Part shown: positions 27,026 through 37,400 of the stretch, piece by piece | Layout: each line of letters begins with the position of its first letter | Numbering within the stretch: the stretch's first letter is position 1 | Assembly: GCF_020907275.1 (NCBI RefSeq) | Contig: NZ_JAJJWI010000003.1 | Span: 284,862 to 348,861 of the forward strand | Origin: Pontibacter silvestris | GTDB lineage: Bacteria > Bacteroidota > Bacteroidia > Cytophagales > Hymenobacteraceae | DNA: 64,000 nucleotides | Reading direction: 5' to 3' | The notes under the pieces: generated by a model | Told to the model about the DNA's origin: nothing | What the model saw: the letters and a program-made list of their open reading frames with translations, nothing else | The model's database searches: none | Position numbers and translations under genes: made by a program

Positions 27026-27066
27026 CCTGAGCTTTTCTTACCTTGCAGGCTACAGCAGCATTAACT

Positions 27067-28197
27067 ATGGCAAAACGTAAGCATAACAGGTCCAGAAATA
27101 AAATACTAGATCGTAAAGCAGGTTCAAAGCCGGGGCATTTATATGTACCCACCAACGCTTATGCACCGCGTTTCTTTCTGATGTCTTTTACGGATGAAAT
27201 GTTTGAGGAGCTGGAACTACCTAGCTATGCAGAATTACTGAAAAAAGTAAATGAAAGGCCGGATGCTCGGCATTGGATAGATATCAGAGGCTATGGTGAT
27301 TTAAAGCTTCTGGAGCACTTGATGGCTGACTTTTCACTGCACCCTCTGCATATGGAAGACGTAATAAACGATTACCAGCGCCCTAAAGTGGAGGACTTTC
27401 AGGACACAAGATTGTTTATTATTACCCGCATGCTGCGCTGGTCCACTGAACAGCACTCTCTCGACGACGTGCAGCTCTCTCTGTTTACCGGTTCCAATTA
27501 TGTGCTAACGCTTCAAAGTGACTATGACGATTGCCTTGATCCGCTTCGGGAACGCATCAGAATAGGCAAAGGCATTATCCGGCAACGCCCCACTATGTAT
27601 ATGGTGTATGCCATACTCGATGTGGTACTGGATTATTACTTTCCGGTAATGGGAGAAATCAGCAATTATCTAGATGACCTGGAGATAAAGGTATTACAGG
27701 ACCCAACCAAAAGGACTTTATCACAGATTCTGGATCTGAAGGGAGAACTGGTAAAGCTTCGCCGCATTGCTTGGCCGGAGCGGGATAAGATGAATGAGAT
27801 ACTCCGCATGGATGATGACATTATTCCTGACAGCCTGGACGTATACTTCCGGGATGCCTACGACCATACGGTACAGTTAATTGACCTGATAGATAACCAT
27901 AAGGAAATGACTTCTAGCCTGGTAGAGTTATATATGTCTACGGTCAGTAACCATATGAACGGGATTATGAAAGTGCTGACAATCATCTCCAGTATTTTTA
28001 TACCGTTAAGTTTTATTGCCGGTGTATACGGCATGAACTTTTCCCGTGAAAACCCTGAAACAGGCAAAGTTTACCCGTGGAGCATGCCAGAATTGTACCA
28101 GCCTTATGCTTACCCTTCCCTACTGCTTTTTATGTTCCTGATGGTAGTACTACAACTTTATTTCTTTTACCGGAAGGGTTGGTTTAAAAGCTTCTGA
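27067..28197 (+). CDS. corA: Magnesium/cobalt transporter CorA
   Basis: A 376-residue CorA-family divalent cation channel of the inner membrane, mediating Mg2+ (and Co2+/Ni2+) influx. The N-terminal cytoplasmic domain contains HWIDIRGYGDLKLLEHL and HPLHMEDVINDYQRPKVEDF (family signature, about 95-115). The C-terminus has two membrane helices with the pore motif YGMNF (about 322-326), preceded by IFIPLSFIAGV and followed by SMPEL. The ATG at 27067 is chosen over a TTG at 27043: MAKRKHNRSRNK is a typical basic start. The gene ends 9 bases from the convergent large unknown gene. Confidence 0.95.
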   Translation: MAKRKHNRSRNKILDRKAGSKPGHLYVPTNAYAPRFFLMSFTDEMFEELELPSYAELLKKVNERPDARHWIDIRGYGDLKLLEHLMADFSLHPLHMEDVINDYQRPKVEDFQDTRLFIITRMLRWSTEQHSLDDVQLSLFTGSNYVLTLQSDYDDCLDPLRERIRIGKGIIRQRPTMYMVYAILDVVLDYYFPVMGEISNYLDDLEIKVLQDPTKRTLSQILDLKGELVKLRRIAWPERDKMNEILRMDDDIIPDSLDVYFRDAYDHTVQLIDLIDNHKEMTSSLVELYMSTVSNHMNGIMKVLTIISSIFIPLSFIAGVYGMNFSRENPETGKVYPWSMPELYQPYAYPSLLLFMFLMVVLQLYFFYRKGWFKSF

Positions 28198-28206
28198 AAT
28201 GAAGTA

Positions 28207-30942
28207 TTACTCCGGCAGCTTAAATTCTAACTTCGTCAGTTCACGCCCATACACTTTGTACAAACTGTAGTTGTTAGCCACTTCGTTATAGTAAATGGTT
28301 ACTGGCTGATTGCTCTCCAGTGTACGGTCGCCTATAAGGGTAGCTTTAGAGTTGTACAAATATGTTTTCTGCGGGCCTGTCTCGGTTATGGCAAACACCT
28401 TCTTATCACCTCCGAAATGGTAGTACTGCACAATTTTAGGAGCTGAGGTTACATATCGCTTGTCAAGCACCTCTTTCAGGTCCTGGTCAAACAGTACAAC
28501 ACGCCCCTGATCCTGCCTTGCTATGATAAATGAGCGTCCGTTGCTGCTCTCTGGCACCAGGTTAAACATGGCACTTTTAGATGGCCTTATTAACTGCTCA
28601 CGCTGCAGCACTTTTCCTTGGAGGTTAAACACCACTACGGCACCATATTTTGTTACAGCTGTTATTTCTGATCTTTTTAAATCAGAGCCAAGCTTTGCAA
28701 AAGCACCAGACGTAACAGGAGACTTCAGGCTGAACGGAAAGCCCGGATATGTTTCTCCATTGCGGTTAAGCGCATATACATAGCCATTTTCGAGCAGCAC
28801 CAGTATGACATCCTGCCCCCCTACGCTCAAGTGTTGCGGCTTGGCAGCTAACCTGTAATCCATGCGGCGAGGCTGCCAGCCGGGTATGGCAGTCCCCAAT
28901 ATATCGTACATGTACAGGTTACCTAGGTTATCATCAACCAACAACCTGTAATCGCCATCTTTATTATAGTCGAAAGCAGCCAAATGCTGTACATTAACAG
29001 AGTCTGGCAGGTTAAAAGGGAAGTTATCCAGGCTCCTTCCTTGGTTATCAATAGCATGAATGCGGTTCTCAGTTACAAATACGTGTCGCAGCTTTTTATC
29101 CGGCCCGTACTCAATCTGCTTTATGGTGCCACGCACTTTACTTCCGACAGAGTCTACCCACCCTAAACTTCCATTGGCTGTGATATTGAAAAGTACGTTA
29201 ACTGAGTCCTGCACGACAATCTCTTTACTCCTATCTACGGCATTCTGTATAGGAAGCGGCCTGGAGTACAGCAGGTTACCGAAAGACAGTGTTAAGCCAA
29301 CAGTAAACCTACTTTCACGGGAAGTCGAACTTCGCTCCTGTTTTCTGATAACTAAGCTGGTATAATACTGCTTCTCTACCTTAGCAAACTGCAAACTTAC
29401 CTGATTAAAGCGCTTAATCAGCAACGCGTTCTGTAGCAGTTCCTCCCGGTCATCATCAGTAACAGAACGGCTAAGTACATACCAGGCATTAACGGTGTTA
29501 ATAAAGAGGCTAAAATTTGCCTCCTGCAGCGTTTCTTCCAAGAAAGCTTTTTGTGCTACAGATTTGCCCCACACATTCTCATCCGAAATATCATCCAACA
29601 GTGCCCGCAGGGTGGATATATCAGGCGCAAAGATCAGGTAATCGTCTACCTGCACGATATAACTTTGATCAAAACCAGAAAATAATTTACCAAAAAGCTG
29701 TGCAGGCAGTTCAGGAACATCTAACAGTTGAATGGTATAGCTACCATACTGCTCTGTGAAGGCACTTTTTTTACGGGCATCACTGAGATGCTCACCCAGC
29801 CTGCTTAAAAGTGTTCCTGCCAGATCTACATTACCAAGATGAGCATAAACAATTTTATCCGGGCTGCTAGTGATGTTGTAAGCCTCCATATAGGCTAAGG
29901 CAACCTCGTTGCTAAAGGTTTGCGACAAGCTATCTAATATGGTACCATAAGCTGTCCCTTCCGCCTGCGCCTCCTGCCGCAGACGTGTTACCTCATCTAA
30001 GCCAAAGTGCATCATTACTGCCGTTCTGATGGGCAGATAGTTTCTAATCAGCAGTGGTTGTGGTTTAACAGGAGCTATATTACTGTGAAATGAATCTTTT
30101 AGTCTCTCGGGGTTAGAAAACCCGTTCATAAAAATTTTATCCTGTTCTAACTTAAGCTCCAGTTTACCATTTTGGCAAAGACTTGCCAGATAACGCACCT
30201 GTGGCATAAGCTCATCGCGCACAAACAGTTCAAACAGATCTGGCAAAGCTCTGTAGTTGACGAACACATTGGCATAGACATCGGGCTGGTCCAGGTAATT
30301 CGTTTTCTCGAAGCCTGTAGCTATAGAGGTAAGCTTGGCCCGGTTGATACGTCTTACGATCTCCTCGATAAGTACCGGCGATGGACTCACAATTACATTG
30401 TTATGGTAGGAGAAGTAGGTAAAAGTCGTTCCCAACCGGGTATTGGTAATATCGGTCAGCAAAAAACCTTTGTAATCGTGGGTTTCTTCTGTAAACGCAC
30501 TGCTTTTGCTAATGCTCTCGATAAACGTACGATAAAACCGATGCTCACCGACCGTTGAAATAGGTATATAATAGGCAAACTGAATATCGTTCTTCCCTTC
30601 TACATGTATAGAAGTGAGGATATCTTTTTTATCAAGAAAGCGTTCCAGTCGCTGATTACCAGCGGCTGCACTGTCTAAGTATGCTATATTTTCCTCGAAA
30701 TGACGGGCGGCAGGCAGCATAGAGAAATTATCCCACAGTTCAGTTTCCCGCAGGTGCTCTACTAGTGCTGTATGGTTATTAGTCTCTACTACCAACACAG
30801 CATCCTCAGGTACCAACGTCCACAAATCCACTTCCTCTCTGGAGTCTTTCAGTTGGTTAAAACCATAGTAGACAAGAGAGGCCAGTACAACAAATCCGAT
30901 AAAAAAGAATACAATGCGTTTCGGCATGGCAAGAATTTTCAA
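28207..30942 (-). CDS. Large membrane-anchored protein with DUF3352-like and propeller-like regions
   Basis: A 911-residue protein of unknown function. A single transmembrane segment (about 9-27, IVFFFIGFVVLASLVYYG) anchors it, leaving the rest outside the inner membrane. The first part (about 35-540) resembles DUF3352-type proteins, beginning WTLVPEDAVLVVET. The second part (about 560-905) has repeated WD/PQQ-like strands such as KGTIKQIEYGPDKKLRHVFVTENR, AAFDYNKDGDYRLLVDDNLGNLYMYD and AVTKYGAVVVFNLQGKVL, consistent with a beta-propeller (FG-GAP-like DxNxDG element at DYNKDGDY). A start at the next ATG (30927) is possible. Convergent with corA; no operon partner. Role: probably extracytoplasmic binding or assembly; unproven. 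Confidence 0.7.
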   Translation of the reverse strand: MKILAMPKRIVFFFIGFVVLASLVYYGFNQLKDSREEVDLWTLVPEDAVLVVETNNHTALVEHLRETELWDNFSMLPAARHFEENIAYLDSAAAGNQRLERFLDKKDILTSIHVEGKNDIQFAYYIPISTVGEHRFYRTFIESISKSSAFTEETHDYKGFLLTDITNTRLGTTFTYFSYHNNVIVSPSPVLIEEIVRRINRAKLTSIATGFEKTNYLDQPDVYANVFVNYRALPDLFELFVRDELMPQVRYLASLCQNGKLELKLEQDKIFMNGFSNPERLKDSFHSNIAPVKPQPLLIRNYLPIRTAVMMHFGLDEVTRLRQEAQAEGTAYGTILDSLSQTFSNEVALAYMEAYNITSSPDKIVYAHLGNVDLAGTLLSRLGEHLSDARKKSAFTEQYGSYTIQLLDVPELPAQLFGKLFSGFDQSYIVQVDDYLIFAPDISTLRALLDDISDENVWGKSVAQKAFLEETLQEANFSLFINTVNAWYVLSRSVTDDDREELLQNALLIKRFNQVSLQFAKVEKQYYTSLVIRKQERSSTSRESRFTVGLTLSFGNLLYSRPLPIQNAVDRSKEIVVQDSVNVLFNITANGSLGWVDSVGSKVRGTIKQIEYGPDKKLRHVFVTENRIHAIDNQGRSLDNFPFNLPDSVNVQHLAAFDYNKDGDYRLLVDDNLGNLYMYDILGTAIPGWQPRRMDYRLAAKPQHLSVGGQDVILVLLENGYVYALNRNGETYPGFPFSLKSPVTSGAFAKLGSDLKRSEITAVTKYGAVVVFNLQGKVLQREQLIRPSKSAMFNLVPESSNGRSFIIARQDQGRVVLFDQDLKEVLDKRYVTSAPKIVQYYHFGGDKKVFAITETGPQKTYLYNSKATLIGDRTLESNQPVTIYYNEVANNYSLYKVYGRELTKLEFKLPE

Positions 30943-31072
30943 ACCACAAAACTAACTGAAAAAATTTAATACCTGAAAAGGCGAAGGCGTGGCAAAGCGT
31001 ATAGCACCTAAATATAATAACTGAACAGGAAGTATCATCCGTATACCCAACATCGAACCGGACACTTACTTT

Positions 31073-31951
31073 ATGTTTAAAATATTACTTCCTGTTGATT
31101 TCTCTGATGGCACACTAAAAACCTGCAGTTACGCTCTTAATCTTGCTGCAGGAGCGAATAAGGCGCGGCTCGTACTTCTGCACTGCTTTCTGGATTATTT
31201 AGCTGATGATGCACCTACTGTCAATTCAACTTCGGGCTTCGCTTCCTCTGAAGCCATCTCAGACCGGGTTATTCACCGGAATGAACTGGATGCTCAGGAA
31301 GAACTTGACGAGCTTTATCATGAATTGCTAAAGCTATCCCGAAAAAATGGCCAACACGTGCAGTTAGAGCGAGCTTTTATACATGGCACACCTCAGGATG
31401 TAATACAGGCCCAAGTTCAGCGATTTAAGCCTGACCTTATTATAATGATGGGTACCAAAGGAGAACCAGGGCTGGCAAAGAACCTGTTTGGCACTGTTAG
31501 CTCAAAAATAGCACTGGATGCCCAGGTACCAGTTCTCACTTTACCACAAGAGTACAACGGCCGGAGCCTGAGTAAAGTACTTTATGCCACAGACTTTGAT
31601 AAAGCAGACGTTCGCGCCATTGCTATTCTGCAGAACCTGCTACAGCCATTTTCGCCTGCTATAACCTGTGTACATGTTTCGGCTCAAAACGAACAGCAGG
31701 ACCAGGAACACCTGGAGCAACTCCAACAGCAACTGCAAAAGAATACCGCCGCCACAAATACCCGTTTTGTACTGTTAAAAAAAGGTAGCGTGGCAGAGGC
31801 TTTGCAGGAATTTGTACAGAAGGAAAACATAGACTTATTAGCTTTAACCACTCGCCAGCGAAGCCTATTTGACAGCATTATCCGCCCAAGCCTGGCTAAA
31901 AAGCTGGTGCTGACATCAGAGATACCATTACTTGTTTTCCATAACTCTTAG
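31073..31951 (+). CDS. Tandem universal stress protein (UspA family)
   Basis: A 292-residue cytoplasmic protein with two Usp domains (about 1-150 and 160-292). Domain 1 starts MFKILLPVDFSDGTLKTCSYAL and keeps the ATP-binding pattern GTKGEPGLAKNLFGTVSSKI (G-2X-G-9X-G-[ST]). Domain 2 starts KVLYATDFDKADVRAI but its C-terminal loop reads LTTRQRSLFDSIIRPSLAKKL, lacking the glycine motif, so it likely does not bind ATP. Usp proteins help survival under starvation or redox stress. Convergent with the ATP-grasp gene 17 bases away. Confidence 0.9.
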   Translation: MFKILLPVDFSDGTLKTCSYALNLAAGANKARLVLLHCFLDYLADDAPTVNSTSGFASSEAISDRVIHRNELDAQEELDELYHELLKLSRKNGQHVQLERAFIHGTPQDVIQAQVQRFKPDLIIMMGTKGEPGLAKNLFGTVSSKIALDAQVPVLTLPQEYNGRSLSKVLYATDFDKADVRAIAILQNLLQPFSPAITCVHVSAQNEQQDQEHLEQLQQQLQKNTAATNTRFVLLKKGSVAEALQEFVQKENIDLLALTTRQRSLFDSIIRPSLAKKLVLTSEIPLLVFHNS

Positions 31952-31968
31952 AAGCGCACAAACAATTA

Positions 31969-32862
31969 CTACAAGGCAAGCTGTGGCAGATTAGCTTGCA
32001 GTGCCTCATAATACCGGTCTATGGCTCCCTCGCTGGTAGATAAGAATAGGAACGGCTCTATTAACTCCAGTTCCATCAGTACCAACTCGCCTTCCAGCTC
32101 TACACCATCTACGCGGGCATACAGGCAGTTTTGTGCAAACTGATCAACTATGGTTTGAGCTGAAGCTAACAAACGAGCCGGTAGCTCCGGGGTGTGTACT
32201 GTGCCCCCATAGAAATGCTGCACTCTGAAATCGCCTGACTTTGCGGTCTTAAGCACACCATGGCTAAGCACCCCATTGAAAAAAATAAAAGACCACTCAC
32301 CCTGTGTTTTAACCTCGTTTAGGAATGGCTGTGCCAGGAATGCTTCCTTTTGCAGTAAGGCATTAATAATTTGTGCTTTAGCCTTTGCTTCGCTTTTGGT
32401 TAAGGCAAACGTATTCTTAGCACCTCCGCTTACACGAGGCTTTACAATAATCTTTTCGGCTTGTAGCTGTTCAAACACATGCTCAACATCAAAAGCCCTC
32501 TCCTGCTCCAGCCATACCGTCGGCACTACTTTCACCCCCTGCTGCTGTATATCTTTAAAATAAATTTTATCAGCATTCCAGCGAAGCGTTTGCACCGGGT
32601 TTAACACAACGCAACCCAATGCCTCCAGTTTATCGAGCCATTTATAAAAGGCCGCTATTTTATCAAAATAATCCCATGGAGATTTAATGATAACTGCATC
32701 AAACCGCTCCCAGTTCACCTGCTCATCATCCCACACCTGAAACGATACAGACAATCCTTTTTCTTTCAAAAACTGGTACAGTCTTTCATCTTCAGCATCC
32801 GCGTTATCAGTATAATTTCCTAAGCTCCGACAAGTTGCAAGAGCTATTTGTTGTAATTCCAT
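31969..32862 (-). CDS. ATP-grasp enzyme (RimK/DcsG-like)
   Basis: A 297-residue ATP-grasp family ligase resembling the cycloserine-biosynthesis enzyme DcsG and similar orphan proteins. The N-terminal domain has FDAVIIKSPWDYFDKIAAFYKWLD; the central domain has NADKIYFKDIQQQGVKVVPTVWL, IIVKPRVSGGAKNTFAL (ATP loop) and GEWSFIFFNGVLSHGVLKT; the C-terminal domain has ARVDGVELEGELVLMELELIEPFLF (metal-binding Glu/Asn-type site). It should couple ATP hydrolysis to formation of an amide or similar bond; the substrate is unknown, and DcsG-specific partners are absent here. Only a -7 box (TAATTTTG, 32888-32881) was noticed upstream. Confidence 0.8.
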   Translation of the reverse strand: MELQQIALATCRSLGNYTDNADAEDERLYQFLKEKGLSVSFQVWDDEQVNWERFDAVIIKSPWDYFDKIAAFYKWLDKLEALGCVVLNPVQTLRWNADKIYFKDIQQQGVKVVPTVWLEQERAFDVEHVFEQLQAEKIIVKPRVSGGAKNTFALTKSEAKAKAQIINALLQKEAFLAQPFLNEVKTQGEWSFIFFNGVLSHGVLKTAKSGDFRVQHFYGGTVHTPELPARLLASAQTIVDQFAQNCLYARVDGVELEGELVLMELELIEPFLFLSTSEGAIDRYYEALQANLPQLAL

Positions 32863-33001
32863 TTTTTATGATATTTGCTGCAAAATTATACTTTATCTCG
32901 CGTAGAAACCACCGTTAAGGTACTTTAAACTAAAACTTTTAGAAGGGCAGTTTACGTATGAAAGGTATATATCTTTATCCTACTATTACTGCTCATACAT
33001 A

Positions 33002-33658
33002 ATGTCTGATTTTACTCACAACACCCTACGCTGGAAGTACAGCCTTACTGTACGTTTACTGGTGTTGTTGTTGCTTATAAATACTGTTGCATCAGCCTGT
33101 AACACAGACTCGCCCACTGATGAGCATGAAACTGATGTAACACGTGAGCGGAACCAGAAACAACTTGCTAGCTCAGACACGACAGCAGCACGCCGTGCTA
33201 CAAGGCATAAGCCCACAACCATTGCCTTACTAGGTAACCCATTTGTGGCTAACGCCAGCCAGAGCAATAGCCTTAGCTCTTATTTTAACTGCATTAACGA
33301 CGATTTTACTCTTGATGCTGATCCTATTGAAAACCGACATAGGTCTAGTGTTACAGATACTATTTACACTATCCGGTTCGGTAGTTCTCTGATAGAGTTT
33401 TACGCACCGTCTCAAACAGGCCAGTTGCTGATACAAGTAGCAGACATACAAAATAATAGTATTGTACTTCGCAACAACATGCGTGTCGGCATGAGCCATG
33501 CTGAACTGCTGGGGAAATTAAGAACTCAGGAAATAGTTGTTACACAAAACCCGAACGAGGTAATAGCCTCCAACAAAGACGGCGCCCCTACATCGTTGCG
33601 TTTCTTTCTTAAGAACGGGAAAGTAAGCCGTATCCGTTATGACGGTTATGTAGATTAG
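33002..33658 (+). CDS. Uncharacterised lipoprotein
   Basis: A 218-residue exported protein with a long N-terminal signal (about 1-32) and a lipobox ending ASAC, Cys33 being the likely lipid anchor. The charged segment that follows is low complexity. A folded region (about 90-218) has FTLDADPIENRHRSSVTDTIYT, IRFGSSLIEFYAPSQTGQLL and MRVGMSHAELLGKLR, but I do not recognise the family. It is alone between the ATP-grasp gene (divergent) and dtd (200 bases downstream). Confidence 0.75.
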   Translation: MSDFTHNTLRWKYSLTVRLLVLLLLINTVASACNTDSPTDEHETDVTRERNQKQLASSDTTAARRATRHKPTTIALLGNPFVANASQSNSLSSYFNCINDDFTLDADPIENRHRSSVTDTIYTIRFGSSLIEFYAPSQTGQLLIQVADIQNNSIVLRNNMRVGMSHAELLGKLRTQEIVVTQNPNEVIASNKDGAPTSLRFFLKNGKVSRIRYDGYVD

Positions 33659-33826
33659 CCTGAACCTGATCGTTATTGCAAATATTCTGAACAGCTTAGC
33701 TTACCCGATATCAACTTAGCTGTAGTTACTGCAGGACGGAAATCGGTGAGTTGCCAGAATTGCTTTCTTATCACTTTTCATATTAACGTACTAATAACTC
33801 CTATAAACCTTTCGCTTTGTAAATCC

Positions 33827-33834
33827 TATCTTTG
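33827..33834 (+). promoter_or_regulatory. -7 promoter element of dtd
   Basis: TATCTTTG fits TAnnTTTG exactly, 25 bases before the start codon. No TTTG sits at the usual 19-21 base spacing, so the -33 element is unassigned. Confidence 0.4.
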
Positions 33835-33858
33835 TGAGGAACTAAACTATAGCTAACG

Positions 33859-34311
33859 ATGCGAGTTGTAATACAGCGTGTAACACAGGCTTCCGTAGAA
33901 ATAGAAAGGAAAATAAAAGGTAAGATTGGGCAAGGTATACTCTTACTGGCAGGTTTTTGTGCAGACGACACCGAAGAGGACCTGAAGTGGATTGCCGGAA
34001 AAGTGGCTCAGATGCGCATATTCGGGGATGAAGACGGAAAAATGAACCTAAGTGTGCAGGATGTACAGGGAGATATACTTGTTATCAGTCAGTTTACCTT
34101 ATATGCCAGTACGAAGAAAGGTAATCGCCCCTCTTACATTAGCGCAGCCCCTCCGGCCATAGCCATTCCACTTTATGTAAAGTTCATTGCCTTACTAGAG
34201 ACTGCCTTAGGCAAAAGAGTTCAAACAGGTGACTTTGGAGCAGATATGAAGGTCTCGCTCCTAAACGATGGGCCAGTTACGATTTTGGTTGACTCGAAAA
34301 ATAAGGAGTAG
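33859..34311 (+). CDS. dtd: D-aminoacyl-tRNA deacylase
   Basis: A 150-residue cytoplasmic dimeric enzyme that hydrolyses D-aminoacyl-tRNA (and Gly-tRNA-Ala), protecting translation from D-amino acids. Family motifs: MRVVIQRVTQASVEIE start, LAGFCADDTEEDLKW, IFGDEDGKMNLSVQD, ISQFTLYASTKKGNRPSY (SQFTLY motif, about 79-95) and NDGPVTILVDS (GP cross-subunit motif, about 136-146). The length is exact for DTD1. A -7 box TATCTTTG lies at 33827-33834, about 25 bases before the start. A bidirectional terminator follows. Confidence 0.96.
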   Translation: MRVVIQRVTQASVEIERKIKGKIGQGILLLAGFCADDTEEDLKWIAGKVAQMRIFGDEDGKMNLSVQDVQGDILVISQFTLYASTKKGNRPSYISAAPPAIAIPLYVKFIALLETALGKRVQTGDFGADMKVSLLNDGPVTILVDSKNKE

Positions 34312-34384
34312 TAACTTTTTCGGCTAAAGAAAACAGGCAAGAATAGTTGTTCTTTTATTGGGCTAACGTTTGGGGGATTTAAAT

Positions 34385-34411
34385 AAAAAAGGAGCTAAAC
34401 GCTCCTTTTTT
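34385..34411. terminator. Bidirectional intrinsic terminator
   Basis: AAAAAAGGAGC (34385-34395) and GCTCCTTTTTT (34401-34411) form a perfect stem with a 5-base loop and U-tracts in both directions. It separates convergent dtd and the TonB receptor gene. Confidence 0.9.
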
Positions 34412-34430
34412 ATTTACTGGTTATTACCAA

Positions 34431-37400
34431 TTAATTGAAGATGTAACGGATACCTAACTGAGCTGTCCAAACATCGTTTTGTGTAATAGAGTTCTGATAG
34501 GTGCTGTTCAATAATTCAGAGCCTAAAGTAGCCATTCTGAATTGAGGAATACCATCAGCATTAGTGCCGGCAGCAATCAGAGGAGATCTGTTAATATATC
34601 TATCTCCCACTCCCCAATTACTATTAATCATGTTACCTACATTAAACACATCAGCTCTAAGTTGTAGTGTATTTCTCTTGCCACCTACATTCACAAAAAA
34701 CTCTTGTACAAGGCTAAGGTCAGCACGGAATACCCAAGGCATCAGCACTCCATTTCTCTCAGTATACTGGCCTCTGCGGTCGTTAAGGTAACTATCCTGT
34801 GCAATGTAAGCATCAAATGCATTCGCCTGCTCCTCTGGTGTAAACAGTACTGTACCGGCATTGTTGGTAATCGGCAAGAAAGTTAACTCACTGGCGCTAT
34901 TTGGAACATAAAGCAAATCATTCCCAAAAATGTTATCTCCATTCATGTCTCCGCTATAAGTGTAGCTGAAGCGCCCCTGGTTCTGCGCCTGATAGAACAG
35001 CGATATTTGTGTTGCACCAAAACCAGCATATTCTTTACGATAAGAAACAGAGCCGATTACACGATGACGCAGATCATTATCAGAATAAGCTACTTCAGGA
35101 TAGTTACTTCCGTTTATAGAATAAATACCATTATAAGAGCCTGAAGCAGTGCTACCAGCCGACATAAGGTCTTTTGCTCTGCCATAGTTGTAGGCAACAC
35201 GCGTAAACCAGCCATTGTTAAATGGTCGCTCTAGTTGTGCAGTTAAACTGTAGGCATAACCTCTACTTGTATTGGTTAGGTAATAGTTGTTTGTGATAGA
35301 TGAATTTAATCTGTTGGCATTGCCTTCAGGGTAGCGTAATCTGTTATCAGAACCTTCAAAAGTACCTATAGGATCAGCTTGATTAACATCCAGGTATCTT
35401 ACAGCATTCAGGTTTTTGCTGTAGATGAATTCTAATGTACCTACTATACCAGCAAACAAAGACTTGTCAACTGCAATGTTGCTTTTCCAAACCTGTGGAA
35501 ATTTGAAATTCTGATCTGAAATATTCAATTGATATGTAGGAGGAAGTGTTGGGTTTGCTGGATAGTTCGCTGTGATATCCGGGTTAAAAGGAATATCTGT
35601 AGTGTTGTTAAGCGAAGTGGTGCCAATTATAACACCATTCTGCCCTATCTGATTACCTATCCACACAAAAGGAGGACGTCCGGTAAAGATACCTGTACCT
35701 CCACGTACTTGTAAGCTTTTGTCGCTGAACACATCCCAGTTAAAACCCAGGCGCGGCGACCACAAGACTTTAGGATCTGGCATTTCATCTGTCCTTACCA
35801 TCAGAGGATTGCCATTTTCGTCTCTGAAGGTCATTTCAGCTGCAGCCTCATTCAAAAGCCCTGTTTTGTCAAAGAAAGGTACATCAGCACGTATGCCTGC
35901 TGTCAGGTTTAAGTTAGCAAGAGGCGCCCATTCATCCTGAAAATAAAGACCTGTATAAGTTACCTTTGTTCGGGAAGTTGGCTTTGCATTGCCAGGCAGA
36001 GCTGAATACTGCTGTTGATACCGGATTACATTCACTGGCGATGTAGTTGCAGCAGGGTCAGCCAGGTAGGCATTGGCTGCAGTATAAAAATCGTTCAATG
36101 AAGCATAAGTATAAACACCTACAGCCATCTGCACAAAGGTATTATCGAAACTCATCCGCTCCAGGTTATAGCCAGCCGTTAAAGTATGTTTGCCAGCATA
36201 ATAAGTAAAATTATCCTGTAGCTGGAATGTTGAATAGGACAGTTCATTGAAATAAGTGTAAGGATCATATCCAAAAGAAATATAAGTAGTTCCTTCGTTT
36301 TGAATATCTACATGCGGGAAAGGATTTGTTTGCTCCCGGCCTTCATCCTGATAAGTGTATCCTATTTTAAAGTTATTAGAGAATCTGCTGCCAAAAGTAG
36401 AATTTAGTTCACCTATTACAGAATGAATCTTTTCCAGCTGAACATAATTTGAGTTTTGAAAATTTAGCGCATTAGCGTTTCCTCTTCTGTCACCACTTAC
36501 AGTTGCGCCGTTACTAACTAAAACATCCTGCCGGGAATCAAGCATATTATAACGGATGCTGGCTCTGTGGTTCTGGTTTATGTTCCAATCTAACTTAGCA
36601 AGAATCTTATCGCTTTTACGCTCCAGGTTATAATTTTCGTATGCCCCAGTCTCGTAGCCGAAGTTAGTTCTGAGGAAGCTGCTGAGTTCATCTAGGTCTG
36701 ATGCCAGTACTCTGGTAGTACTTCCTTCCACAGGCTCTCCTCCCCGGTTAGCTCTATACTGTGTGGCTGGTTCTGTGCGGCGCTCCAGTTCACCGTTCAA
36801 AAAGAAAAAGAGTTTATTTTTGATAATTGGGCCACCCAGGCGAAAGCCTGCCTGCTTATTTTGGAAATCATTTACTGATACGGTTGAACCTTTCGCTTCA
36901 TTACCGACCAGGTTTTCATTCTGGATATTATAGAATACAGAACCTGAAAACTCGTTCGTGCCGCTTCGGGTAACGGCGTTGATACCGGCACCTGTAAAAC
37001 CATTTTGTCTTACATCATACGGTGCAACGTTTACTTGTATCTGCTCAATGGCATCCAAGCTTATAGGAGCCGAACCTGTTCTACCACCTGGCTGACCAGA
37101 TCCTAAACCAAAGGCGCTATTCAAAACCGCACCATCAACAGTAATGTTATTCAGGCGGTTATCCTGCCCTCCGATGCTTTGCCCGTTAGACTGAGGAGTT
37201 AGACGTGTAAAGTCATTAATAGATCGGTTTATAGTAGGAAGTGTATTAATAGCCTCACGTGAAATATTTGTTGCGGCACCTGTCCGGTCAGAGCTAAAGA
37301 CGGCGTTTCGATCAGCCACCACCTGTACTTCATTCAACTCGCTCGTCTGCTCAGACAGTTTAAAATTAAAAGTGGCAGCAGTACCTAAGCTCAGTTGTAC

